DNA from: Flavobacterium aestivum
GTDB lineage: Bacteria; Bacteroidota; Bacteroidia; Flavobacteriales; Flavobacteriaceae
NCBI RefSeq assembly: GCF_026870175.2
Contig: NZ_CP113977.2
Location: 2,790,001 to 2,854,000, forward strand
DNA: 64,000 nt
Direction: 5' to 3'
Shown piece after piece: positions 16,204 to 26,050 of this stretch. The notes beneath the pieces are model-generated. The model made no database searches. It had not been told where the DNA came from and worked only from the letters and a program-made list of their open reading frames with translations. The translations under genes and the position numbers were made by a program. The number at the start of each line of letters is the position of its first letter. The first letter of the stretch is position 1.

Positions 16204-19200
16204 TTAAATATGTAACCATTTTTCTAATATATCCTTAAGAGATTTCTTTACCATGGGTTTTGATAAATAATCATTCATTCCTGCCTCTATGCATTTTTCT
16301 TTTTCACCTACTACTGTACCTGCAGTTAGAGCAATGATAAGTGTGTCTTTTGACTGGCTCAATTTTCTAATCTCTTTAGTGGCTTCGTATCCATTTATCA
16401 ATGGCATTTGTATATCCATTAAGATAACATCTGGATTTATTTCGATTGCTTTGGCAATTGCTTTTTCACCATCTTCGGATTCATAAATAACGCATTTTGG
16501 AATAATTTGTTTTAATAACGTTTTAGTTAACAACATATTGATTTTGTTATCTTCTGCAATCAATATTTTGGGCTGTTCGTTTTTTAAAATTATTTTGCTT
16601 TCTTCCTGAGTTGAGAGATTGTTTTCTTCTGATAGAATAGTCTTTTTATCTTTATTAGAACTTTTTAATAGCACATCAAAGTAAAAGGTACTTCCTATAT
16701 TGTATTGACTGTCAATTTGTAATGTGCTATTCATTAAAGCCAGTAATTGGTTAGAAATAGCCAATCCTAATCCTGTACCGCCAAATTTTTTAGTTGTAGA
16801 ACTGTCTTCTTGTGAAAATGCGTAGAATATTTTCTTTTGATTACTTTCCCGAATTCCAATTCCGGTATCTTTTACTGAAAAGCGTAGCAATGTTTGGGAT
16901 TTTTCTGCTTTTAAAGCAGAAATGGTGAGTTCTATTTTTCCATCACTGGTAAACTTGACTGCATTGGTTAATAGATTGATCAGAACTTGTTTTAAACGAA
17001 TGTAGTCTACCCAAATATATTTCGGTACATCCTCATTGATGATATAGTTTATTTCTAGATTTTTAGAATTTGCCTGATAGTTTATTAATTCTTTTATTTG
17101 ATTAACCAGATTGTCAATGCTGTGTCTCTCTACATTTAGTTCTAGTTTTCCAGATTCAATTTTAGAAAAATCCAAGATGTCATTTACGACTTCCATCAAT
17201 ATATTGGCAGATTGATTGATGGTTTTCATGTATTGTTTTTGGAAAGTTTCTAATTTTGAGTTCATCAACAAATCCGTATAGCCAATTATTCCATTAAGCG
17301 GAGTTCTGATTTCATGACTCATATTGGCAAGAAATTCAGATTTTGCTTTATTGGCAGCTTCTGCTACTTCTTTTTCCTTTAGTATTGTTTCATTGCTTTT
17401 CTTCTCTGTTATATCAATAAAGATACCTTCCATGAATGATATTTCTCCATCTTTGATAATGCGATCTCCAAATTCTTCGACCCAAACTATAGAGTTGTTT
17501 CTGTGCTTTATTCTGTAAATGGCATGAAAAGGTCTTCCTTCTTCCAAAGCAATAAAATTCTCACGATGAACTTCATCGATATCTTCCGGCACTATTAAAT
17601 CGACAAAAAATATCTTATTTTCTAAGAAATCTGATTTAGGATAGCCTGTAAGTTTTTCTATCTCATCATTAATATACATTTTGGTATATTTCTCATCGTA
17701 ATTGGATAAGTATACAGTGCCAGGAATGTTATTGGCCAGCAATCTAAATCGTTCTTCGCTTTCTTCGATGATTGATTCGTTGATATTTCTTTCTAGTGAG
17801 GATGAAATGTTTTTTACCAATAATTGCAAAATTGAAATTTCATCACTGCTCCAATCTCGTTCAGTAGTGGTATCATCAAAAACAAAAAAACCATGTAAAT
17901 CATTTTTTAAATACAGAGGTATTAGCAAAATAGATTTTATACTTAATTGGTTTATAAATTGTTTTATCCTTTCATCTGTCGTCTTGCTAACCGTAGTATG
18001 AATGTACATGTCCGGAGTCATGTACATTTTTATATCATCAAAATCAGAAAAAGACATATTTTGTAAGTCTTTGTTTACTGCGTCAAAATTTTGAAGTTCG
18101 TATGTCCATCTGTATCTTTGATTGAATAAATTGGTTTTGGGGCTTTTTTTGAAATAAGAAATACGCTCAGCTTTGGTTACTTTTCCGATTTCGTTAATGA
18201 TTCCTTTGAAAATATCGCTTGAATTCTTTTTTAATAAAAAGGTATTGGTGTTCTTATTGATTACTAATAGCAATTCACTTTTATAAGCCAGTTTTCTTTC
18301 TATTTCTAATCGCATTTCTGAAGCTAGTGCAATTATAATTAAATCAGAAATTGATTTGGCAAAGTTTATGTCTTCATTATCCCAATTTTTTGTTTTTTTA
18401 GTCGTTTCAAACGAAATAATGCCTTTTAATTCACCGTCTATAAAGATAGGGGTGTCTAATACAGAAAATATGTTGTATTTGTTAATGTACTTTACATTTA
18501 TCTGATTGTTGAGTATATTGGAACGAATGTTTGAGTCTACGTCCTGTAGTTCATGTTCTATTTTTTCGAAATAACTAGGGTTGTCAATTTTATAGTAAAT
18601 GGCTCCTCTTTGATAAACCTTTTTATCGGAATTATAGAGGTTTTTACAAACAATTCTATCTGAAAAATATTCCCAGTAACTAGAGCGATTTATCTCTACG
18701 GTTCTATTTATAATTTTTAAAATACTTTTTATAAAACTATCGAAAGTACCAGTATTGGTGTGATTCAATAAGGCAATATCTTTTAATGCTTTACTGTATT
18801 TTTTTATTTTATCCTGTCTTCTTGTTTTTTCTTCTTCAATATTTTTAAATAGAGTGATATCTCTTGCAATACCTGAATAGCCATTGATTGCACCAAAACT
18901 ATTTCGTCTTATAAAGACATTTTGGGAAATCCATATTTCACTGCCGTCTTTTTTAATAATAGGGAATTCTAAGGTTGTAAAGTTTTCTTCAATATCTAAG
19001 ATGTTTTGATAAAAACTCATCGTATTGGTGATGTAATCTTTTCTAATTAGAGTTGAAAAATGCTGATGTAGTATCTCATCTTTGGTATAGCCTAAAACTT
19101 TAATTGCATAATCATTTATGAAAGTCAAATAGCCATTTTCATCTGCTTCAAAAATGAAATCAACAGCAGTTTGTATTAAGACTTCATACTGGTTTCTTAA

Positions 19201-20250
19201 TATGGTTTCGTTGGTAACATCTTGCCCGATTCCAATAATTAATTCTTCAGAAAACTGTTTGTCTAACCATTGGATAAATTTGTATTCTCCATTTTTACAC
19301 TTTAGTTTTCTGATATACATTCGGCTGTCAACATAGTTTTTATAATAATCTTTGCCAATATATTCAGGATCTTCTGTAAGTTGCCAAAATCCGAGCCCCA
19401 TAACTTCTGTAGGGGAGTAGCCCAATATAGGAGTTATGCTATCGCTACAAAAGGTCAATTCACCATTTTTATTAGTAGCTATTGTTAGAGAATTACCTTT
19501 ATTGACTATTTCATTGGCAAAGAGGAATTTATTTCTAATTTTTGTTGTTGCTGTATGTCTGATGTGATTTATTATAAAAACAATTACTGCATAATTAAAA
19601 AGTATTATGCTTCTCTTAATGGGAACCAAGTCAAATAAGTAGATTGTAATTAAGAATGTTAAAATAAATCCCGAAAATGCCCAATATATTTTTACTGGCT
19701 TAAGAACAATATATGAGAAGAAATATGCGACAATAAAAGCATAATTGGGTATCGTATCCTCTGGTAAAAAAATAATGTTATAACAGATTAATAAATAATA
19801 TAAAAAGAATATTGTAATATAGATTTCCCGAATTTTGTTATAGACATAGTTCGATTTTTTGCTAATTACAAACAGGACTAAAAAGCTTATTCCTATCATG
19901 AAATTATTGATTAATAGGCTTTTATGTCTTATGTGGTAAATTTCGAAAATGATTTCTATGAGAGGGACTATAAATCCAATAAATAATAAATAGAGTTGAT
20001 ATTCTCTTTTGTCTGAATTTAAATTTGGATGGTTTTCAGGGTTTTTTATAATTGAATTAATTTTTAATAAACTGACTGTTAATCCAATAAAAAAAACAAA
20101 AAGCATAGGAAACAATACCTTATTGCTAAATATAAAGTTGTTTAAATGCGTCACTTCTACCTTTGTGTCCATAGGAACAGAAACTAAACTAGAAATAGAA
20201 AAGTTGAAGTAATACGATAATATGTTATAGCATGATAACATAATTTTCAT
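16204..20250 (-). CDS. Hybrid sensor histidine kinase with membrane sensor, PAS and GAF domains
   Basis: This 1,348-residue hybrid kinase opens with about seven or eight membrane helices (residues 1-230). Two PAS domains (about 240-470), two GAF domains (about 490-640 and 660-810) and a third PAS with PAC motif (about 820-950) follow. The HisKA helix carries H979 in SHEIRTPLNG. The HATPase_c domain has DTGIGI and GGTGLGLAIS, and the C-terminal receiver has D1279 in VILMDIQMPLING. No output regulator lies next to it, so signal transfer goes to an unlinked partner. The signal is unknown. The zinc peptidase gene follows after 11 bp. Confidence 0.93.
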   Translation of the reverse strand: MKIMLSCYNILSYYFNFSISSLVSVPMDTKVEVTHLNNFIFSNKVLFPMLFVFFIGLTVSLLKINSIIKNPENHPNLNSDKREYQLYLLFIGFIVPLIEIIFEIYHIRHKSLLINNFMIGISFLVLFVISKKSNYVYNKIREIYITIFFLYYLLICYNIIFLPEDTIPNYAFIVAYFFSYIVLKPVKIYWAFSGFILTFLITIYLFDLVPIKRSIILFNYAVIVFIINHIRHTATTKIRNKFLFANEIVNKGNSLTIATNKNGELTFCSDSITPILGYSPTEVMGLGFWQLTEDPEYIGKDYYKNYVDSRMYIRKLKCKNGEYKFIQWLDKQFSEELIIGIGQDVTNETILRNQYEVLIQTAVDFIFEADENGYLTFINDYAIKVLGYTKDEILHQHFSTLIRKDYITNTMSFYQNILDIEENFTTLEFPIIKKDGSEIWISQNVFIRRNSFGAINGYSGIARDITLFKNIEEEKTRRQDKIKKYSKALKDIALLNHTNTGTFDSFIKSILKIINRTVEINRSSYWEYFSDRIVCKNLYNSDKKVYQRGAIYYKIDNPSYFEKIEHELQDVDSNIRSNILNNQINVKYINKYNIFSVLDTPIFIDGELKGIISFETTKKTKNWDNEDINFAKSISDLIIIALASEMRLEIERKLAYKSELLLVINKNTNTFLLKKNSSDIFKGIINEIGKVTKAERISYFKKSPKTNLFNQRYRWTYELQNFDAVNKDLQNMSFSDFDDIKMYMTPDMYIHTTVSKTTDERIKQFINQLSIKSILLIPLYLKNDLHGFFVFDDTTTERDWSSDEISILQLLVKNISSSLERNINESIIEESEERFRLLANNIPGTVYLSNYDEKYTKMYINDEIEKLTGYPKSDFLENKIFFVDLIVPEDIDEVHRENFIALEEGRPFHAIYRIKHRNNSIVWVEEFGDRIIKDGEISFMEGIFIDITEKKSNETILKEKEVAEAANKAKSEFLANMSHEIRTPLNGIIGYTDLLMNSKLETFQKQYMKTINQSANILMEVVNDILDFSKIESGKLELNVERHSIDNLVNQIKELINYQANSKNLEINYIINEDVPKYIWVDYIRLKQVLINLLTNAVKFTSDGKIELTISALKAEKSQTLLRFSVKDTGIGIRESNQKKIFYAFSQEDSSTTKKFGGTGLGLAISNQLLALMNSTLQIDSQYNIGSTFYFDVLLKSSNKDKKTILSEENNLSTQEESKIILKNEQPKILIAEDNKINMLLTKTLLKQIIPKCVIYESEDGEKAIAKAIEINPDVILMDIQMPLINGYEATKEIRKLSQSKDTLIIALTAGTVVGEKEKCIEAGMNDYLSKPMVKKSLKDILEKWLHI

Positions 20251-20294
20251 TTAAGTTTTTTTTATAAATATTTTGAAAAGTATATTACATAAAT

Positions 20295-21083
20295 TTATAA
20301 AACAAAATTAGTTTCTTCAAATTTATCTTGAAAATCAACACCTACAATAGCATTGTATATAGCATAATTCATTGAATACATAAATGGGAGTGTAAAAAAT
20401 ACTCCAATACAACATCCAATAAAACCTACCATTGAGCCAATAAGTGCCACAATTATTAAGCCTAATAAGATTAAGGGTTTTTTTAGTACAATTAGAATAC
20501 TGTATTTTATAGCTTCAACGGCTTTTAAATTACCAAAAATAACAAGCGGAATGGTTAGGATAGTAAGGAATGATATAAAATAGGAAATAAGATTACCAAG
20601 TATTTCTAATTTTAGTTGAGTAAATACTATTGCTTGTAAAAAACTAATTGAGGAAATTATAATAGTAGATATAATGATTTCCATAACGTATGGGAGCTGA
20701 TAATAGCTAAAAAGTGTGCTGATATGAAATTCTTCGTCTTTTTCTCCGCAATCTGCCATTTTAAGAAATCCAGCTTGAAATGGAGCTAATAAACTAGCCA
20801 CTATTAGAATAGCACCGCTATAGATATACAATGATGAACCAGATAAGTTTTCTGATTTTAAATTTTCAGGATTTAATTTTTGCGTAATTAAGTCAGCGCC
20901 CCAAAAAGTGATTAGCGCTCCTATTGCAAAAATCCCAAATAAAATAGAAAATACAAATAGTACTAATCCAGCATACAAAGCAATTTTTTTATAATTTTCG
21001 AAGGCATGATTGAATACATCTCCAAAATCTAATTGGTACCCGTTTTTTTCAATATCTTGTAATCTTTCTTTTAATGGATTCAT
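20295..21083 (-). CDS. Polytopic membrane protein of unknown function
   Basis: This 262-residue protein begins with a soluble segment (MNPLKERLQDIEKNGYQLDFG) and DVFNHAFENYKKI, then about six membrane helices. The layout (amphipathic F-x-x-A-F-x-x-Y entry followed by paired glycine-rich helices) is common in Bacteroidota and related to DUF975-like integral membrane proteins. No catalytic residues are recognised. It sits 44 bp upstream of the hybrid kinase on the same strand and could be transcribed with it. Confidence 0.65.
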   Translation of the reverse strand: MNPLKERLQDIEKNGYQLDFGDVFNHAFENYKKIALYAGLVLFVFSILFGIFAIGALITFWGADLITQKLNPENLKSENLSGSSLYIYSGAILIVASLLAPFQAGFLKMADCGEKDEEFHISTLFSYYQLPYVMEIIISTIIISSISFLQAIVFTQLKLEILGNLISYFISFLTILTIPLVIFGNLKAVEAIKYSILIVLKKPLILLGLIIVALIGSMVGFIGCCIGVFFTLPFMYSMNYAIYNAIVGVDFQDKFEETNFVL

Positions 21084-21305
21084 TTTTTATTATCTTGGTT
21101 TATAAGTTTTTTTGGTTTGGTTATACTTTAGAGTATGTTTTGGAAAGATGCTCTTAATCATTGGCTTCTTCTCGTATTCAACATCCCAGTATTGTTTTTA
21201 TTTCTAAAAAAAGAGTCAAATTTAGTGTTTTTTTATTTTTTAACAATCAAAACCTTCTAAGGTACAGTTGTATGTCACGAAAAGGGATATGGTTTGCTCA
21301 GGTTT

Positions 21306-22664
21306 TTACAACCATTTTAATAATTTCTTGATTGATGCTAATTTGTTTTTATATGGAGCATATCGCATAGGTAAGTCTAGCCAAGTTGCTTTTTTTGTGA
21401 CTCCTTTATGATGGGAGAAAATATCAAAACTTAGCTTACCATGATAAGCGCCAATACCACTATGACCTACACCTCCAAACGGGAGTCTGTTATTAGAAAA
21501 ATGCATTACTGTTTCATTTACACAACCTCCTCCAAAGGAATGGGTTGTAATTATTTTTTTTGCAAATTTTCTATCATCAGTGAATACGTATAAGGCCAAT
21601 GGCTTTTCGTATTTAGAAAGTATGGCACTTATTTCATCTTCTTCTTTATAAGTCAGTATGGGTAATATTGGACCAAAAATTTCATCTTCCATCAATAAAC
21701 TGTCAAAAGAGTTTTCGTCAATAAGTGTTGGGCTGATGTAGCAATCCTCAACATCGGTTACGCCTCCAAAAATTACTTTTTGGGGTTCGATTTTACTCAC
21801 TAATCGATGCCAGTTTTTTTCATTGACAATTCTTGGAAAATCAGGGGATAATTTTGGGTCCTTTCCGTATGCTGCTGTAATTTCTTTTTTAAGATAATCT
21901 ACAAAATGACTTTTCATGTCTTCCTGTATCAAGATATAATCCGGGGCAATACAGGTTTGACCAGCGTTCAAAAATTTACCCCAAACAATTCTTTTGGCGG
22001 CTAGTTTTAAATTGGCAGTTTCGTCTATAATGCATGGGTTTTTACCTCCAAGTTCCAGTGTTACAGGCGTAAGATTTTCGGCAGCTGCTTTGGCTACGAT
22101 TTTACCAACAGGAACACTACCTGTAAAAAAGATATAATCCCATCTTTGTGCCAATAATTTTTGAGAGACATCAACACCACCTTCTATCACTTTTACATGA
22201 TTGTGCTGGAATGCTTTTTCAATGATTTCTGCGATGATTTCGGATGTTTTTGGAGTCAATTCAGAAGGTTTCAAAACCACTTGATTGCCTGCGGCAACTG
22301 CAGCAATTAATGGACAAAGAGCTAGTTGAAAAGGATAATTCCAAGGAGCAATAATTAGAACTTTACCATAAGGCTCCTTAAAAATATAATCTGTAGAAGG
22401 AAAGTTTAGTAGTGATGGAAGAACTCTTTTGGGTTTTGCCCAACTTTTAATGTTCTTTATAGTATCTTTTAGTTCAGAAATTACATAACTGGTTTCTGTA
22501 AGAACTGATTCAAAAGGAGATTTTTTGAAATCTTCATGTAAGGCTTGAATGATTTTATTTTCATGTTTGATAATTACATCCAACAGCTTAATCAAAGCCT
22601 CTTTCCTTGAACCAACATTTAATTTGTAACTCATCATAGAAACACATTGTTTAGTATAATGCAA
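21306..22664 (-). CDS. Aldehyde dehydrogenase (class 3-like)
   Basis: This 452-residue NAD(P)+-dependent aldehyde dehydrogenase has the standard landmarks. These are the coenzyme-site IIAPWNYPFQLALCPLIAA, FTGSVPVGKIVAKAA, the general-base glutamate in TLELGGKNPCII, and the nucleophile C238 in NAGQTCIAPD. Its short length and early start resemble class 3 (fatty-aldehyde/YwdH-like) enzymes. The annotated start is a TTG at 22662-22664. ATG codons exist at 22635-22637 and 22632-22634, but family alignment favours including the residues before them. It is monocistronic, with long AT-rich flanks. Confidence 0.9.
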   Translation of the reverse strand: MHYTKQCVSMMSYKLNVGSRKEALIKLLDVIIKHENKIIQALHEDFKKSPFESVLTETSYVISELKDTIKNIKSWAKPKRVLPSLLNFPSTDYIFKEPYGKVLIIAPWNYPFQLALCPLIAAVAAGNQVVLKPSELTPKTSEIIAEIIEKAFQHNHVKVIEGGVDVSQKLLAQRWDYIFFTGSVPVGKIVAKAAAENLTPVTLELGGKNPCIIDETANLKLAAKRIVWGKFLNAGQTCIAPDYILIQEDMKSHFVDYLKKEITAAYGKDPKLSPDFPRIVNEKNWHRLVSKIEPQKVIFGGVTDVEDCYISPTLIDENSFDSLLMEDEIFGPILPILTYKEEDEISAILSKYEKPLALYVFTDDRKFAKKIITTHSFGGGCVNETVMHFSNNRLPFGGVGHSGIGAYHGKLSFDIFSHHKGVTKKATWLDLPMRYAPYKNKLASIKKLLKWL

Positions 22665-22855
22665 GTTAAATTTTATAATTAATATATAATATTTTTTTTC
22701 TATAAAATATCAAAACGACTCTGCAACAAGGTGTTATATTTTGCCTAACTTTTGTTTTATTTCTAATTAGAATCAATTTCTTTTTCTATGTAAAGGTTTT
22801 CTGTGATACTATTATTATCTAAAAATTTTTTGTGATGCATTTTTTAGATAATAAA

Positions 22856-22888
22856 AAAAGCCAATTTTAAATTTTAAAATTGGCTTTT
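22856..22888 (-). terminator. Intrinsic terminator of the metacaspase-protease unit
   Basis: A 14-bp perfect stem (AAAAGCCAATTTTA at 22856-22869 with 22875-22888) has a 5-nt loop. On the minus strand it is followed by TTTTTTTATTA. It lies 18 bp past the stop of the serine protease gene. Confidence 0.9.
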
Positions 22889-22905
22889 ATATTGGCTATT
22901 GATTT

Positions 22906-23913
22906 TTATGGGTGTTCATTTCTTGCTCTTTTCACAAGATCAACCAAGTCAGAACCACCACTAGCTAGGTTGTTACTTGAGTTATGCGCACTTTGTGTGG
23001 CAACAGCATATGGACTACCATCCCAGTATCCCCAGAATGGGCCTCCACTTTGTCCTGGCCATACATCTCCATGATGTGTCATACTTTCATTATCATCAGC
23101 ACTCCAAAAATCACCATCTAATGAAATATCAGTTTGGTATGTAGGTCTTTGTGTTCCTGTCAAATCTGCAGGATAACCAGCGTGTGTCCAATAAGCACCA
23201 CCATCCCAAGAATCAGAATAAGATTTTGAACCTAACCATCCAGTACTGTTTCCTATAGCTCTATCTAATACAATAACAACATAATCATATTGTACTTCTG
23301 TACCATCAATAGTTGGTCCAGCAACTTTATATTTGTAATAAGTTAGTGTTCCCCAAGCACTTCCATAAGGCGCACTACCGTTATAATACATAGGTGTGAA
23401 TTTTAACCATCCAGTAGTATTATTAGCTTGCCAGTCAACGATATGTGAACAAGTAAGAAGATGTCTTGGTCCTATCATTACACCACTTCCTGAACCTAGT
23501 GGGCTTTCTACTTTACCAACACATCTCCAAGGATAAGCAGTAGAATAGTACACTTTTCTTTGGTCTGGTCCAAAAATAGTTTTTTCGCCATTGCTAGAAA
23601 AGAATTCATCTCTTTCAATATATTTAGGCTTACGGTCTTTTTTAGGCTCTAATTTTGCTAGAAATTCAAAATCGGCATGTGTTGGATAGAAATGATCTGT
23701 TTCTGTTATTTCAGCGGTGTCTTTTACACCTGCTAAAGGAACTCCAACCGTTTTTGTACCTTTAGGAAAGCGCAAACCATTAACGGTTACTGTTTCAGGT
23801 TTTATATTAATTAACTTTTCTGTATCTGAAGTGTTTTCAGACGCTTTTGCTTTAATGGGTTTAAGTTTTCTAACTTCGTCCATTGACATTGGGTTGCTGA
23901 TTCTTGTGCTCAT
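22906..23913 (-). CDS. Trypsin/V8-like serine protease (S1 family) with N-terminal pro-region
   Basis: This 335-residue protein has a chymotrypsin-fold protease domain from about residue 130. The catalytic triad is H157 (LLTCSHIVDW), D210 (YDYVVIVLD) and S289 (WPGQSGGPFWG). The fold start (TAYPWRCVGKV, SGSGVMIGPRHLLTCSH) resembles V8/glutamyl endopeptidases. Residues 1-125 form a hydrophilic pro-region without a signal peptide, so it is probably made as a cytosolic zymogen. The junction contains basic residues (DRKPKYIER, PDQRKVYY) that a lysine/arginine-specific enzyme could cut. It lies 40 bp downstream of a metacaspase gene in the same unit and has its own terminator. Confidence 0.88.
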   Translation of the reverse strand: MSTRISNPMSMDEVRKLKPIKAKASENTSDTEKLINIKPETVTVNGLRFPKGTKTVGVPLAGVKDTAEITETDHFYPTHADFEFLAKLEPKKDRKPKYIERDEFFSSNGEKTIFGPDQRKVYYSTAYPWRCVGKVESPLGSGSGVMIGPRHLLTCSHIVDWQANNTTGWLKFTPMYYNGSAPYGSAWGTLTYYKYKVAGPTIDGTEVQYDYVVIVLDRAIGNSTGWLGSKSYSDSWDGGAYWTHAGYPADLTGTQRPTYQTDISLDGDFWSADDNESMTHHGDVWPGQSGGPFWGYWDGSPYAVATQSAHNSSNNLASGGSDLVDLVKRARNEHP

Positions 23914-23953
23914 TTTTATAGTTTTTAAATTAATTAATTATTTATTATTTATT

Positions 23954-24811
23954 TTATGTAAATATTTTTTGACTAAATTCAACTGAGGTACTTTCTGTTT
24001 GATTTACTTGAGCAGCTCCCATAGCAGACAATGCATTTGCAGTTTGTGAATCAAGTAGTTTTCTTGATATACTACCACTTGTTGCTCTTAATATTTTGCA
24101 GAAGTGATAAGTAAAATATCCTCTGGTTTGTCCTCCAATATTCCCTTCCATAGAAACTTGGTTGTCCTTACATGCAGCCCAAAGAGTATGATTCATACCA
24201 GCAACCGGAACTAAGGCTTTTGTTGATATGATTTTTTCGCCATTTTTTTTCGGTTTTTTTAGTTTTATATCTTTCGAATAACTAAAGTAAAATTCATCCT
24301 CAAGCATTGGAGAAATATAACGAGCTGATTCATTTGAAGGTTCTCCAAACTCATCTATTTCAATTTTTCTGGTTCCTGATCCTGAATGGCAGCAATCAAA
24401 AATTACTTCAAGGTTTACACCAGCTTTTAATTTAGTGTCAAATATTGTTTTGAAATCATCATCTCTTAGTACCCCAGCCGTAGTATAATTGTGAGGGCAA
24501 ATAGCCTCATCAAGACCATCTATTTCTAAATCTGAACCAATATTTGCAACTCTGGTTCCGTGACCTGAATAATAGAATACAAGAGAGTCACCTGTTGTAG
24601 AACTAGTTAAAAGCCAATTTAAATAGCTAACAATGTTTGCTTTCGTAGCATTTTGATTGGTTAAGATTCTAATGTTTGAAGGTGTAAATCCGCAAATTAC
24701 TAATGTATTTGCCATGTCTCTTGCATCATTAACACAACCATTTAGGTCAGGTCCACCCATTCCTGTAGGGGCATAATCATTAATGCCTACTACTACTGCT
24801 TTTTTTGCCAT
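23954..24811 (-). CDS. Metacaspase (caspase-like cysteine protease, C14)
   Basis: This 285-residue caspase-fold protein starts with MAKKAVVVGINDYAPTGMGG, typical of bacterial metacaspases. The catalytic dyad is H84 (VFYYSGHGTR) and C141 (FDCCHSGSGTR). D139 before the cysteine fits the basic S1 pocket of metacaspases, which cut after Arg or Lys. There is no signal peptide or fused sensor domain, so activation must come from elsewhere. The serine protease gene follows after 40 bp. The divergent neighbours are a NarL-type kinase and regulator. I infer a protease relay; the sequence shows only the pairing. Confidence 0.92.
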   Translation of the reverse strand: MAKKAVVVGINDYAPTGMGGPDLNGCVNDARDMANTLVICGFTPSNIRILTNQNATKANIVSYLNWLLTSSTTGDSLVFYYSGHGTRVANIGSDLEIDGLDEAICPHNYTTAGVLRDDDFKTIFDTKLKAGVNLEVIFDCCHSGSGTRKIEIDEFGEPSNESARYISPMLEDEFYFSYSKDIKLKKPKKNGEKIISTKALVPVAGMNHTLWAACKDNQVSMEGNIGGQTRGYFTYHFCKILRATSGSISRKLLDSQTANALSAMGAAQVNQTESTSVEFSQKIFT

Positions 24812-25167
24812 ATTTTATAGTTTTAAAGATTTAATTGCTATGCTTTTTTAGATTATGAGGTATACACTCAATTGCTTTTATTCTTAATTCTAATTTTTTT
24901 AAAAATTAGGCAGATGTAAAGTTTGTAATATTTAATGTTTTGAAATAGAGTAGATTATCGTGTTTTTGATGAAGGTGTTTTTACGGTTTGAAAAAGGGGG
25001 TTTTTCCCCTTGACGGGCTTTTTTAAGCTAATAATGAGGTAAAATACTTTTTAAAAGAATAAAGTGAGGCTAGTTTTTCTTGATTTTGATTTATTCTTGA
25101 TGCGCTAATTTTTTTGCATTCCCCTTGTTTTATACTAGATTATATTTATTATTCTGACTTATAGTGC

Positions 25168-25238
25168 ATTACAAGGTTTTGATTTGTTGATATAATGTTA
25201 TTTTTCTTATATTTACTAATAATATGTAGCCTTGTAAT
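25168..25238 (+). promoter_or_regulatory. Candidate promoter of the two-component genes flanked by a 9-bp inverted repeat
   Basis: The 436-bp divergent gap 24812-25247 has no gene. TTG (25187-25189), an 18-bp spacer and TATATTTA (25208-25215) nearly match the Bacteroidota TTG-N19-TAnnTTTG promoter. The inverted repeat ATTACAAGG (25168-25176) and CCTTGTAAT (25230-25238) brackets it, 10 bp before the kinase start. A small G/C hairpin (AAGGGG at 24994-24999, CCCCTT at 25006-25011) also lies in the gap. The repeats could be operator half-sites. Confidence 0.4.
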
Positions 25239-25247
25239 TGAATTTAT

Positions 25248-26039
25248 ATGGAGAGAATAGAACAAGATGAAATACAATTATTGATGGTCCTATTTAGTAT
25301 TGTGTTGTTGGCATTTTTGGCAACATTATTTTTCTTGTTTTTTTATTTTCAGAAAAAAAAATCCAAGTTTTTGATTGATAAAATTGAAACTGAATTGTTG
25401 TTTCAATCTGAATTAATGAATTCTAAAATAGAGATTAAAGAGCAGACCTTGACTAATATCAGTAGAGAACTGCATGATAATATAGGGCAGATACTCTCCG
25501 TGGCTTTAATGGAGATGAATGTTCTTATTGAGAATGAAGAAAATTATTCTAAAAATGATTTAGTTGAAATAAAAGATTTGATCACTAAATCTCTTAATGA
25601 AATTAGAGTTTTGACTAAGTTAATGAATGGAGATATAGCTATTCAGTCCAATTTTATTGATACAATTTCTGAAGATTTAGATAGGATAGGAAGGTTAAAA
25701 AAGATGCAATGTAAATTCAATATAGAAGGTAAGGTTCAGAAGATAAATAAAGAGCACGAAACTATTATTTATAGAATCTTGCAAGAGGCCATCTCAAATA
25801 TTTTGAAGCATTCATATAGCAAAACAATTTTGGTAGACATTTTATTCACTGATATTAATTGCAAGGTCAATATAATAGATTCTGGTAGAGGTTTCAATTT
25901 TCATAATTCCACAAATGGATCTGGAATTTTTAACATGAATAATAGAGCCAAATTAATTGGGGCTACTTTATCGATATATTCAGAATTTGGTAAAGGGGCT
26001 AAGCTAACAATAGATTATCCAATTAAAGTGCAATCTTAA
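25248..26039 (+). CDS. Sensor histidine kinase (HisKA_3/NarX type)
   Basis: This 263-residue kinase has one N-terminal membrane helix (about 12-35) and almost no extracellular part. A dimerisation helix follows with phospho-acceptor H76 in ISRELHDNIGQILSVALMEMN. The C-terminal HATPase has ILQEAISNILKHS (N box), DSGRGF and GSGIFNMNNRAKLIGA. This is the compact kinase type that pairs with LuxR-type regulators. The regulator gene follows after 11 bp. The short sensor suggests detection in the membrane or through a partner protein. Confidence 0.92.
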   Translation: MERIEQDEIQLLMVLFSIVLLAFLATLFFLFFYFQKKKSKFLIDKIETELLFQSELMNSKIEIKEQTLTNISRELHDNIGQILSVALMEMNVLIENEENYSKNDLVEIKDLITKSLNEIRVLTKLMNGDIAIQSNFIDTISEDLDRIGRLKKMQCKFNIEGKVQKINKEHETIIYRILQEAISNILKHSYSKTILVDILFTDINCKVNIIDSGRGFNFHNSTNGSGIFNMNNRAKLIGATLSIYSEFGKGAKLTIDYPIKVQS

Positions 26040-26050
26040 AAAATAAAACT

